From contig JAFMEI010000005.1 of the NCBI GenBank assembly GCA_017856815.1, forward strand, positions 1 through 35,783: a stretch of 35,783 bases of DNA, written 5' to 3'. The stretch's first letter is position 1. Each line of letters opens with the position of its first letter. Positions 7,262 through 15,512 of this stretch are shown here, in pieces. Under the pieces are notes generated by a model. The model saw only the letters and a list, made by a program, of their open reading frames with translations, was not told the DNA's origin and ran no database searches. The stretch comes from Ilumatobacteraceae bacterium (GTDB taxonomy: Bacteria > Actinomycetota > Acidimicrobiia > Acidimicrobiales > Ilumatobacteraceae). The position numbers and the translations under genes are program-made.

Positions 7262-9521
7262 GGCAGATGTCTTGTGGGCGCACAGGAACTCGTAGGAGGT
7301 CAACGCCCGTGGCATCACGAATTGCAGCCACAATCGCTGGGGTTACTGAAATGCAAGGTGGTTCCCCAACACCTTTTGCACCAAGAGGAGCGTAGGGATC
7401 CGGAACTTCTACATAGCGCGCGATCACATCAGGTGCGTCTAATGCGGTGGGCAGCAAGTAGTCAGTGAATGATGGATTTCGAACGCGTCCATTCTCGACG
7501 ATTATCTCTTCCATAACTGCAAGACCAAGCCCTTGAGCGATACCACCTTCTACTTGCCCCAGAAGAGATAGGGGATTCAAAACCCGACCTACATCCTGAG
7601 CTGTCGCGATCTGCACGACCTTAACGAGTCCTAGATCGGGATCGACGTCGACTACAGCGCGGTGGGCAACGAAAGCAAAGGCGGTGTGACAGTCGCCTTG
7701 TCCGTTTTCGTCCAATTCACCGGTGGGTTGGTGATGGAATTCGTAAGTTTCAGAAAATCGTTTGCCCTTGGTGGCTGCAACGACTGATTCAACTGCATTA
7801 CCCGAGAGGTCGACAATATCGGTGCCCTGAATTTGCAACGTTGAAGGGTCAAGACCTCGCATTTTTGCCACTTCGGCGATGATGTTGGTCGCGACGAGTT
7901 TGCACGCTCCATTCACCGCTCCGCCACTCATCCATGTTTGGCGTGAAGCCGAAGTTGAACCCGCTGAGCCGATTCCGGTGTCAATTGTTTCAATGAAGAC
8001 CTCATCAAGACCGAGAACTGTGCGAGCAATCTGGGGTGCAAGTGTGACGAATCCTTGACCAACCTCTGAGGTGGCGAATTTGAGTGATACGCGTCCATCT
8101 TCCACGGTGCAACGCGCTGTAGAAAAGTCGTCGAACCCTTCGCTGTACATCAAATTTTTAATCGAGACACCCCAACCAATACCGCGCCGAATTTTTGATG
8201 GTGTGGCCGTCAAACCTGAACCACCCGGGATGGCAAGGACATCCGTATCGTTTGTCATGTTGGGTGGCATCGGAATTTCCGCGGTTTCGCGTATGCACTG
8301 CGCGACTGGAGCCGAGTTGAGGATTGTTTGGCCTGTGATGAGTCGATCGCCGGTTTCCATCGCGTTTATGAGCCGAATATCGACCGGTGATATTCCACAA
8401 GCGAGAGCCAATTTGTCCATCTGTCCTTCGTGAGCAAAGCAAGCCTGGACCACACCAAAGCCGCGCATGGCGCCGCATGGTGGATTGTTGGTGCGAACGG
8501 CATAGCCGTCAACGGTTGCGTGCTCACATTTGTAGGGGCCCTGCACATGGGTGACTGCATTGATTAGGACGGCGGATGATGTAGATGCGTAGGCGCCACC
8601 GTCCATGACGACACGTGCTTCTACTCGTAGAAGGCGTCCATCTTTTGTGGCGTGATGACGCATCCAAATTCGTGCTGGGTGACGGTGCACATGACCAAAA
8701 AAACTTTCCTGCCGGCTGTACTGCATCTTGACGGGTCGACTTGTACGCAGTGCTAGTAGGCAGCTGTGTACTTGCAGACTGATGTCTTCTCGCGCTCCGA
8801 ATGCACCGCCAACTCCACCTAGAACAAGGCGCACTTTGTCTTCCGGCAAATTGAGGCAAGCAGCAATTTGGCCCCGATCTTCATGGAGCCACTGGGTAGC
8901 CACATATAACTCAACTCCGGTTCCGCCAGGATCGGGTAATGCGAGAGCCGCCTCAGTACCAAGAAAAGCTTGGTCTTGCATGCCGAGTTCATAGTTGCCT
9001 TCGACGACAACTTCGCCGATCAGGCTTTGATCACCACGAATGATTTGTTGACGTCGAATCAGATTGCCATCGGGGTGTATTGGGGGCACCGAGAGATCAA
9101 TAGATTTCTCAGGGTCAACTAGGGGTTCTAGTACTTCATACTCAACCTTGATCGCTGCCAGTGCGCGACGACACGTTTCAGGGTGGTCGCCCGCTACAAG
9201 AACAACAGGCTCACCCATGTATCGAACGAAGTCGCGAGCGAGCACGGGTTGATCGGATGCAATGAGGCCATAAGTCGGTTTGCCCGGCACATCTTCGTGC
9301 GTGAGGACACATTCAACGCCATCTATCTTCCAAGCAGCTGTTGTATCGATCGAAACAATTCGAGCGTACGCGTGTGGAGATCTGAGTGTGGCGCCCCACA
9401 GCATGTTCTCGGCCCACAGATCGGATGAGAATGCGAATTTTCCTTGCACTTTGGGAACTGCATCAGGGCGCAGAGCGGAGGTGCCAAGAATGTCGCGTCG
9501 AGTGCGGGTTTTTACGCTCAT
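7257..9521 (-). CDS. pucD: Molybdopterin-binding subunit of a xanthine dehydrogenase-family hydroxylase (PucD-like)
   Basis: A 754-residue catalytic subunit of a molybdenum hydroxylase. Characteristic blocks are RPDAVPKVQGKFAFSSDL at the N-terminus, GGVGGAFGAREDIS in the Mo-cofactor site, SRQESFFGHVHRHPA, NNPPCGAMRGFG, and GAKGVGEPP carrying the conserved catalytic Glu near the C-terminus. The HVHRHPA and GAREDIS variants resemble subunit D of bacterial three-subunit xanthine dehydrogenases. No Tat signal, so cytoplasmic. The ATG overlaps the stop of the [2Fe-2S] gene (ATGA). Substrate is inferred: a purine or related N-heterocycle. The second Mo subunit encoded at 11908-14517 is only distantly similar, so this is not a simple recent duplication. 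Confidence 0.92.
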   Translation of the reverse strand: MSVKTRTRRDILGTSALRPDAVPKVQGKFAFSSDLWAENMLWGATLRSPHAYARIVSIDTTAAWKIDGVECVLTHEDVPGKPTYGLIASDQPVLARDFVRYMGEPVVLVAGDHPETCRRALAAIKVEYEVLEPLVDPEKSIDLSVPPIHPDGNLIRRQQIIRGDQSLIGEVVVEGNYELGMQDQAFLGTEAALALPDPGGTGVELYVATQWLHEDRGQIAACLNLPEDKVRLVLGGVGGAFGAREDISLQVHSCLLALRTSRPVKMQYSRQESFFGHVHRHPARIWMRHHATKDGRLLRVEARVVMDGGAYASTSSAVLINAVTHVQGPYKCEHATVDGYAVRTNNPPCGAMRGFGVVQACFAHEGQMDKLALACGISPVDIRLINAMETGDRLITGQTILNSAPVAQCIRETAEIPMPPNMTNDTDVLAIPGGSGLTATPSKIRRGIGWGVSIKNLMYSEGFDDFSTARCTVEDGRVSLKFATSEVGQGFVTLAPQIARTVLGLDEVFIETIDTGIGSAGSTSASRQTWMSGGAVNGACKLVATNIIAEVAKMRGLDPSTLQIQGTDIVDLSGNAVESVVAATKGKRFSETYEFHHQPTGELDENGQGDCHTAFAFVAHRAVVDVDPDLGLVKVVQIATAQDVGRVLNPLSLLGQVEGGIAQGLGLAVMEEIIVENGRVRNPSFTDYLLPTALDAPDVIARYVEVPDPYAPLGAKGVGEPPCISVTPAIVAAIRDATGVDLLRVPVRPQDICL

Positions 9522-10009
9522 TGGCTAACTCCAGTGCGCCGTGCCACTGCAACACTTACTGCATCAAAGATGCGACCATACCCAGTGCACCGACAGATGT
9601 TTCCTGATAGAGCCTCTTTGACCTGCATCTCGGTTGGTCGCGGGTTGTGCGTAAGAAGATTCTCGACCGCGACAATGAGGCCAGGGGTGCAAAATCCACA
9701 CTGCACCGCACCGGACTCGACAAACGCTTGCTGAACATCGCTAAGTGTTTGACCGTCACCAATTGATTCAACCGTTCGAATATCAGCATCCGTTGCAGCT
9801 GCGGCAAGCACTAAGCAAGAACAAACAGCCTCCCCGTCTAAAAGAACTGTGCAACTGCCGCATTCACCTTGTTCACATGCCCCTTTCGCTCCTGGCATGC
9901 CGAGGCGTTCACGAAGTACATATAGAAGACTCTCGCCGATCCAAGCATCTTGGACATCCAGTGATTTGTTATTGACACGGAGCGTGTATGACTGATTCTC
10001 AAGGCTCAT
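9518..10009 (-). CDS. pucE: [2Fe-2S] subunit of the xanthine dehydrogenase-family hydroxylase
   Basis: A 163-residue electron-transfer subunit. The plant-ferredoxin-like site is CEQGECGSC followed by a fourth Cys in AVCSC; the second, helical-domain site is CGFCTPG with NICRCTGYG. Both clusters are complete. I use ATG 10009, which overlaps the FAD-subunit stop (ATGA), rather than an upstream GTG at 10021. It passes electrons from the Mo site to FAD. Its tight coupling to the FAD gene upstream and the Mo gene downstream gives the small-small-large set of a three-subunit enzyme. Confidence 0.94.
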   Translation of the reverse strand: MSLENQSYTLRVNNKSLDVQDAWIGESLLYVLRERLGMPGAKGACEQGECGSCTVLLDGEAVCSCLVLAAAATDADIRTVESIGDGQTLSDVQQAFVESGAVQCGFCTPGLIVAVENLLTHNPRPTEMQVKEALSGNICRCTGYGRIFDAVSVAVARRTGVSQ

Positions 10010-10848
10010 GATGCCGCACACCTTTCTAAAAGACGCGAAGTAATAACACTTACTGCATGACGCCGGTATTCGGCAGTTGAGCGATGGTCTGTGATCGGCT
10101 GGCTTTCATCACCGCATCGGCGCCCAAACTCGGCGCAAATAGCCGGTGTAATGCTCGACGCAGAGGCAAGATCGCACTCCTCGCCGAGCCATTTTTCTGC
10201 AGCGGATGCGCGAATAATTGTGGGTCCAACTGTTCCCATCGCTAGCCGTACTGATCGATCTATTGGGTTGTGAACTAAGCAGGCGCTGGCAATTGAAATG
10301 ACCATTGCATTACGGACACCAACTTTTGAATAGCCTTGATATCCAGTGCTTGCGGGCAACTCGACCGCAGTAATGATCTCGCCTTTAGAAAGAGCGTTGC
10401 GCTTGGGGCCAACCATGAAGTCTTTTACCGCCATGCGTCGTTCACCAGTCGCTGTGGCAATGATGATCGTGGCATCCAACGCGTAGAGAACTGGCAAAGA
10501 ATCGCCGGCTGGTGAACTGGTGCCGAGGTTGCCGCCCAGTGTTCCAGCGGCTCGAATCTGAGGGGAGCCGACTGTCCGAGCCGCTTGTGCAAGCGCTGGC
10601 AAGAGTTTTGCTAGTGGCCCGGTTTCCATTTGTGCGTAGGGGAGTGCAGAACCAATTCGGATCACACCGTCTTGCTGCGACCAAGTGCACAACTCTTTAA
10701 TTGCGCGTAGCGATAAAACGCTTGTAGGTGCACGATGACCAAAGTTGACCTCGACCATAAAGTCGGTTCCACCAGACAGAATCTGCGCATCGGGATCATC
10801 CTGCAATATTTGAACTGCATTGCTTATTGATTTTGGTGAATAAATCAT
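10006..10848 (-). CDS. pucC: FAD-binding subunit of the xanthine dehydrogenase-family hydroxylase
   Basis: 280 residues, the CoxM/PucC/YgfM fold. It contains SGGTDFMVEVN, AGTLGGNLGTSSPAGDSLP (FAD pyrophosphate loops) and a C-terminal DHRSTAEYRRHAV. It accepts electrons from [2Fe-2S] clusters and passes them to NAD+ or another acceptor. The ATG overlaps the stop of the SsnA-like gene and its own stop overlaps the pucE start, so it sits between the XdhD/SsnA pair and the PucE/PucD pair. It is the only FAD subunit in the window for two molybdopterin subunits. In E. coli a similar FAD protein (YgfM) lies between ssnA and xdhD. Confidence 0.93.
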   Translation of the reverse strand: MIYSPKSISNAVQILQDDPDAQILSGGTDFMVEVNFGHRAPTSVLSLRAIKELCTWSQQDGVIRIGSALPYAQMETGPLAKLLPALAQAARTVGSPQIRAAGTLGGNLGTSSPAGDSLPVLYALDATIIIATATGERRMAVKDFMVGPKRNALSKGEIITAVELPASTGYQGYSKVGVRNAMVISIASACLVHNPIDRSVRLAMGTVGPTIIRASAAEKWLGEECDLASASSITPAICAEFGRRCGDESQPITDHRSTAEYRRHAVSVITSRLLERCAAS

Positions 10849-11915
10849 GCTGCCAACTTTGCGTGTAGTCGCGTTGATTGCTCGGTGGCTTTGGCGCGCA
10901 CCTCTTTGATGTCGACTCTGGAGGGGAGTCCATTCGTAAGTACTTGAGCACCATCAGCAGTGATTGAGATGGGTCTGATCCCTGTTGTGAAAGCGAGATG
11001 CCAAGGGTCGTCCATGTGGTCGTAATTCCAGGTCACCCTGTCGTTGAGTGACTCCGGGAAAAAGTCGGAACCATTTGCAAGCCAAGACCAACTTGTTTCA
11101 GGTGTGGCGTGAATATCGTCGGCTCGATGGGCAACATATGAGAGTCGCGCTTCATCCATCATGTCGGCGCCAATACCGTCGGTGCCGAGAATGACTCTGT
11201 TCTTAAATCGCGCAGGCTGGGCGTATCCCACGGCATTGTTCATATTTGAGCGTGGATTGTGGGCAATGGTGCCTTGAAGTTCTTCTTTTAGGTGCACGCA
11301 ATGAACGAGCAGCCAGTTGTCAGCAGCCAAGGCGCGTAGGCGTGTGCCAGCGCCAGCGTCTTCGCGGCCTTCGGATACGTGGATGTGAACTCCTACTCCC
11401 AAGTCTTGCGCCAGTGCGGCAGATGCCTGCAGTGTGTCATCTGAGCAAGTGAATGCCGCATGAACACCAACCATCGTCCGGTAACCAGCTTCAGCATGGC
11501 GTTTGATCTCTCCGAGGCCACGAGCAGCGGCTTTGCTCATTTTTTTTGGCAGCGAAGCATCTTGGACGAGTGATCCATCGTCCCGCCATCTGTCCGTCAC
11601 GCCGTATGTAGTGATTACACGCACACCAACTGCGTCGCAGGCGCGTTGAATTGCGTCGAGCGACCCTTCAATCGCGTTCGGGGATTCGTGATGATCAATT
11701 AAACATGTGGTGCCTGACATAAGGGCCTCAGTAGCCCCGAGCATCGCGGACCAGTAGATCATGTCGAGATCTAATGCAGCATCGAGTCGCCACCACACTT
11801 GGTTAAGAACATCCAAAAAATTGCCCGGCCGTTTTGGTGGTGCGGGCATTCCACGCGCCAGCGATGAGTAGAGGTGATGATGACCGCAAACCAGTCCAGG
11901 CGTTGTGTCAGTCAT
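10845..11915 (-). CDS. ssnA: SsnA-like metal-dependent aminohydrolase, N-terminally short
   Basis: 356 residues, amidohydrolase superfamily. It tracks E. coli SsnA closely: PGLVCGHHHLYSSLARG (metal His12, His14), WWRLDAALD, IDHHESP, HIHVSEG, NPRSNMNNAVGY and LGTDGIGADM (metal Asp). All expected metal ligands are present. SsnA takes part in E. coli-type purine breakdown alongside XdhD, though its exact reaction is unsettled as far as I know. Oddly, the protein begins almost at the first HxH motif; about 50-60 residues that normally form the N-terminal strands are absent, and part of the C-terminal strand region is shorter. ATG 11915 overlaps the xdhD stop by 8 nt. The longer frame to 11966 only reads xdhD out of frame. 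Confidence 0.85.
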   Translation of the reverse strand: MTDTTPGLVCGHHHLYSSLARGMPAPPKRPGNFLDVLNQVWWRLDAALDLDMIYWSAMLGATEALMSGTTCLIDHHESPNAIEGSLDAIQRACDAVGVRVITTYGVTDRWRDDGSLVQDASLPKKMSKAAARGLGEIKRHAEAGYRTMVGVHAAFTCSDDTLQASAALAQDLGVGVHIHVSEGREDAGAGTRLRALAADNWLLVHCVHLKEELQGTIAHNPRSNMNNAVGYAQPARFKNRVILGTDGIGADMMDEARLSYVAHRADDIHATPETSWSWLANGSDFFPESLNDRVTWNYDHMDDPWHLAFTTGIRPISITADGAQVLTNGLPSRVDIKEVRAKATEQSTRLHAKLAA

Positions 11916-14517
11916 CGGTGTTGTCCTTGCGCATCGGAAGACGATTTCGCCAAATGCCATCCACATCGTGTAGCGCAGCAGCTACGGCGCCAGAAGTTGG
12001 AACAAGACCTATCTCGCCCACGCCTTTAATTCCGTAAGGCGAATTAGGTTGAGGTGCTTCAATCAGCCTGACCTCGATGTCTGGAATGTCCTTTGGGCGC
12101 AAGATTCCAAGTGCACGAAGATTCTTTGCAGTTGGAAAACCTGTGGCGGAATCATGTGGGAAGTCCTCAGTAAGTGCATATCCAAGACCCATATGGACTG
12201 AGCCCTCAATTTGACCCTCGCATAAGAGTGGATTGACAGCTCTACCAACATCGTGTGCTGCGATCACTCGAATGATTTCACCCGTGTTGCGATCTGCGAT
12301 TGCGAGTTGTGCGGCGTATCCAAAAGTTGAGTGAATGATGGGTTCTTCGACACCGGGGTCTCCGAGTTTCGTGGTCCAATCGACTCGATACTCGCCGAGA
12401 TGGTCGACGTCTTTGGTGCAATTAGCCTGCCGGGCGGCATCACACGCAGCCTTGACCGCTCCTGCACCCATCAATGTTCCTCTTGATCCAGTTGTTTGTC
12501 CGAGCCCGAGTTCGCGGGTTGTGTCGACAATTACATCGATGAGAGTTGGGTCAACCCCCAGCTCTTCAATTACCACCTGTGCAGCAACCGTGTTGATCCC
12601 TTGACCCATTTCGGTCCAGCCGTGACGCACCTCAACGCGTCCATCAGAACGAAATCTGACCACTGCTTTAGTGATTTCCTTAAAACCGTTGCCAAGCCCG
12701 CTGTTTTTGAGCCCAAGCCCAACACCTACAGCGAAGCCATCTTGTCGAGCGCGTTCGTAGTCGTCTTTCACGGCATCAAGACACTGTTCTGCACCAAGAC
12801 AACCTTCATCCATGCGTTGTCCCGGGCCCCAGATTTCTCCGGGGTGGATCACATTGATTTTGCGAATTTCCCAACCACTGATCCCAACCTTTTCGGCGAG
12901 TCGGTCAAGGACACCTTCCATTGCAAACTGAGCCTGATTCGCTCCAAACCCACGGAATGCTCCACAAACAGGGTTGTTGGTGCGAGCAGCGATCGACTCC
13001 ACATCGATGTTGGGAACCCTGTATGGACCGCTTGCGTGTCCAGCCATACGCTCCATCACTTTCATGCCCACACTGGCATATGCGCCGCTGTCACCGATCG
13101 CGCGCACGTGAAGTGCCGTCAGTTTTCCGAACTCATCACAAGCGGCTGTGTAGTGCATGGTCACCGGGTGTCGTTTGGCGTGCATTCGGAAACTTTCATC
13201 GCGCGAAAGAGTGCATTTCACGGGGCGGTCAAGTATCCATGCAGCAAGTGATGCGTGAGCCTGGTTGCTCATGTCTTCCTTGCCGCCAAATGCACCGCCA
13301 TTGGTGATGAGCTCAACCGTGACTTGATCGATTGGCAATCCAAGCATCGCCGCAATGTCATTGCGGTCATCCCAAATTCCTTGACCGCCAGAATAAACGT
13401 GCAAATGACGCCTACCGTCAATGGTGCTTGGAACGGCCAGCGTTGATTCTGGTTCCAGAAATGCGTGTTCGATTCTCTGAGTCTGGAAAGTTTCACTCAC
13501 CACATTCGCGCTGGCCGCAATTGCCGCTTGGACATCACCACGCGCATAACTGCTCACCGAAAGAACATTGGAGTCAGTGCCCCAAACTGCAATCTCTTTG
13601 CTATCGATTGCATGTGCCGGGTCGGTAATAGGGGTGTGGACTTGATAGGTGATGTGCACTGAGTCGGCGGCCGCTCGAGCTCGTTCTTTGGTGTCTGCGA
13701 CTACGACTGCGAGCACATCGCCGGCATAGGAAGTTCGACCACCGACTGGAATCATTATCGGCCAGTCCTTATAGATAATGCCTACCTTGAGGTCCCCTGG
13801 GATGTCGGCTGCGGTAAAGCAAGCAATCACGCCTGGCATTTCTCGGGCAGCACTCAAATCAATTTCATCAATATCTGCGCGCGCATGATCGGTGAAACGA
13901 AGAGCGGCGTGCAACATGCCAGGCACGCGTATGTCGTCTACATAACCGCGATCACCGAGGGCGAGCTCTTTGGCTTCGTACTTCACACCTCTGGACCCAA
14001 TACCAGCGAGTGTTTCGGACTCTGGAATCGTTCCTTTGGCTATTGATTCAATCGCATCGAGAATCTTGCTATAGCCAGTGCAGCGACAAAGATGTGCTCC
14101 AAGGTGCCTCTTCATCTCATCGCGTGTGAGATTCTCGCCTTTCTTATCAATCTGCGACTTCGCACGCACGAGTATTCCCGGAATGCAAAACCCGCATTGG
14201 AGACCACCACAAGCGGCAAATGCTGAGGCGTAACAATCACGATCACTTTCATCCCAGCCTTCAAGGGTCGTGATCGAAGCACCCTCACATTTCTCTAGGG
14301 GCTGGGTGCAAGACACGATGGCTTTGCCATCAATTTGCACCGTGCAACAGCCGCATTGCCCCATTGGCGAACATCCGTCTTTGGGTGAGGTGACCCCGAG
14401 CTCTTCGCGCAGTGCTGCGAGCAAGTGGGGGTGAGCCGTAGACACCGAAACGGGGCGTCCATTAACGGACATATTGATACGGGGCTTGCCATCGCTGGCA
14501 TAGATCTCTTGGCTCAC
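11908..14517 (-). CDS. xdhD: Fused [2Fe-2S]-molybdopterin hydroxylase, XdhD type
   Basis: 869 residues combining two subunits in one chain. Residues about 15-165 hold both [2Fe-2S] sites (Cys49, Cys55, Cys58, Cys70; then CGFCIPG and LCRCTGYS). From about 175 on is the molybdopterin domain with NGGAFGGKEDMSNQA, KRHPVTM, NNPVCGAFRGFGANQ, TEMGQGINT and GIKGVGEIGLVPT with the catalytic Glu. This architecture and the GEIGLVPT ending match the group that includes E. coli XdhD and so-called selenium-dependent xanthine dehydrogenases. No selenium-cofactor or Mo-cofactor maturation genes are nearby. It needs a separate FAD subunit, presumably that at 10006. GTG 14517 is chosen; ATG 14472 (right before VNGRPV) is an alternative. 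Likely oxidises a purine-like ring. Confidence 0.92.
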   Translation of the reverse strand: MSQEIYASDGKPRINMSVNGRPVSVSTAHPHLLAALREELGVTSPKDGCSPMGQCGCCTVQIDGKAIVSCTQPLEKCEGASITTLEGWDESDRDCYASAFAACGGLQCGFCIPGILVRAKSQIDKKGENLTRDEMKRHLGAHLCRCTGYSKILDAIESIAKGTIPESETLAGIGSRGVKYEAKELALGDRGYVDDIRVPGMLHAALRFTDHARADIDEIDLSAAREMPGVIACFTAADIPGDLKVGIIYKDWPIMIPVGGRTSYAGDVLAVVVADTKERARAAADSVHITYQVHTPITDPAHAIDSKEIAVWGTDSNVLSVSSYARGDVQAAIAASANVVSETFQTQRIEHAFLEPESTLAVPSTIDGRRHLHVYSGGQGIWDDRNDIAAMLGLPIDQVTVELITNGGAFGGKEDMSNQAHASLAAWILDRPVKCTLSRDESFRMHAKRHPVTMHYTAACDEFGKLTALHVRAIGDSGAYASVGMKVMERMAGHASGPYRVPNIDVESIAARTNNPVCGAFRGFGANQAQFAMEGVLDRLAEKVGISGWEIRKINVIHPGEIWGPGQRMDEGCLGAEQCLDAVKDDYERARQDGFAVGVGLGLKNSGLGNGFKEITKAVVRFRSDGRVEVRHGWTEMGQGINTVAAQVVIEELGVDPTLIDVIVDTTRELGLGQTTGSRGTLMGAGAVKAACDAARQANCTKDVDHLGEYRVDWTTKLGDPGVEEPIIHSTFGYAAQLAIADRNTGEIIRVIAAHDVGRAVNPLLCEGQIEGSVHMGLGYALTEDFPHDSATGFPTAKNLRALGILRPKDIPDIEVRLIEAPQPNSPYGIKGVGEIGLVPTSGAVAAALHDVDGIWRNRLPMRKDNTDD

Positions 14518-14521
14518 CTTT

Positions 14522-14530
14522 ACAGTTTGT
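14522..14530. promoter_or_regulatory. Candidate half-operator upstream of xdhD
   Basis: The 9-mer ACAGTTTGT, 5 nt upstream of the xdhD start, repeats the left half of the palindrome at 16756-16771 read on the minus strand. The other half is not conserved here, so a regulatory role is only a suggestion. Confidence 0.25.
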
Positions 14531-14567
14531 CAAAGGAGCACCCATGAAGGGAACACCAAGGGCGGAT

Positions 14568-15506
14568 TTAGTCCAGGATCGCCCCGCGCTGGCTGGTTAT
14601 AGGCCCATAAACCTCGGGGCGGCGGTACTTGTCAAAATCAAAGAGAGTCTCTTTGTACCGCTTACACCAGTCAAGGTCGCAACGGGCGATAACGAGTTCA
14701 TCATCGGCAGTAAGTGCTTGGGCAACTATTTGACCCGATGGGGCAACGATGCATGACTGTCCGAGAAGCTCTACGCCTTCCTCCAAACCTGCCTTAGCAA
14801 CGCCTACCACCCAGGTGCCGTTCTGGTAAGCGCCAGATTGCATGACCAGCGAATTATGAAAGCCCTGAAGGATGTCTTGGCTCGGATCTGGGACGTAATG
14901 AATCGGTGTGTTGTAGCCACACAAAATCATTTCAACACCCTTTAATCCCATCAAACGATACGACTCAGGCCAGCGACGGTCATTGCAGATCATCATTCCA
15001 AATCGGCCTCCGAAGGCTTTCCATACATCGAAACCCTCTGGCCCGGGCTCGAAGTAGTAGCGCTCAGCATGCTGGAACGGGCGATCCGGTTCATGATGCT
15101 CATGACCAGGAATATGTACCTTGTGATACTTGCCAACGATCTTGCCTTCACGGTCAACGAGGATCTGTGTATTAAAGCGATGGCGTACACCGTTTGTGTC
15201 AGGTGCCGTTATTTCGGCGTAACCAAGGCAAAAGCCAATTTTGAGTTCGCGCGCCACATCAAATATCGGTTGGGTCACCGATGAAGGCATTTCGGTTTCA
15301 TACCAATGGTCGGCCTCGGAGATATTTTCGACAAACCATCTTGGAAAAAACGTAGTAAGTGCGAGTTCGGGAAACACAACGAGCTCAACACCGTTACGAG
15401 ATGCTTCCCTTAGGAGGTGAATCATTCTCGCCACAGCTGACTCGCGTGAGTCTGTGCGTTGTATGGGGCCTAGTTGGGCTGCGGCGACTGTGATTTCACG
15501 GGTCAT
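14568..15506 (-). CDS. N-carbamoyl-D-amino acid hydrolase-like nitrilase
   Basis: 312 residues of the nitrilase superfamily. The Glu-Lys-Cys triad is at Glu47 (FPELAL), Lys129 (KYHKVHIPGHE) and Cys174 (ICNDRRWPE). The ALTTFFPRW, RPFQH and GGYNTP-like blocks are those of Agrobacterium D-carbamoylase (Cys172 there), so hydrolysis of an N-carbamoyl amino or beta-amino acid to amine, CO2 and NH3 is likely. A preceding GAGGA overlaps the stop of the M20 amidase gene, 6 nt upstream. xdhD follows after 50 nt. Beta-ureidopropionase activity is the main alternative. Confidence 0.88.
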   Translation of the reverse strand: MTREITVAAAQLGPIQRTDSRESAVARMIHLLREASRNGVELVVFPELALTTFFPRWFVENISEADHWYETEMPSSVTQPIFDVARELKIGFCLGYAEITAPDTNGVRHRFNTQILVDREGKIVGKYHKVHIPGHEHHEPDRPFQHAERYYFEPGPEGFDVWKAFGGRFGMMICNDRRWPESYRLMGLKGVEMILCGYNTPIHYVPDPSQDILQGFHNSLVMQSGAYQNGTWVVGVAKAGLEEGVELLGQSCIVAPSGQIVAQALTADDELVIARCDLDWCKRYKETLFDFDKYRRPEVYGPITSQRGAILD

Positions 15507-15512
15507 TATTCC

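Noticed and set aside
11916-11966. Upstream extension of the SsnA-like frame as its missing N-terminus
   Set aside because: The residues read xdhD coding sequence out of frame and do not resemble the amidohydrolase N-terminal strands.
12496-13251. A 251-codon plus-strand open frame
   Set aside because: It lies wholly antisense to the well-supported xdhD molybdopterin domain, has no recognisable motif and looks like a codon-bias shadow.
11908-14517. Selenium-dependent enzyme
   Set aside because: The architecture matches proteins so named, but there is no in-frame TGA and no selenium-cofactor genes are near; the name alone is not evidence.
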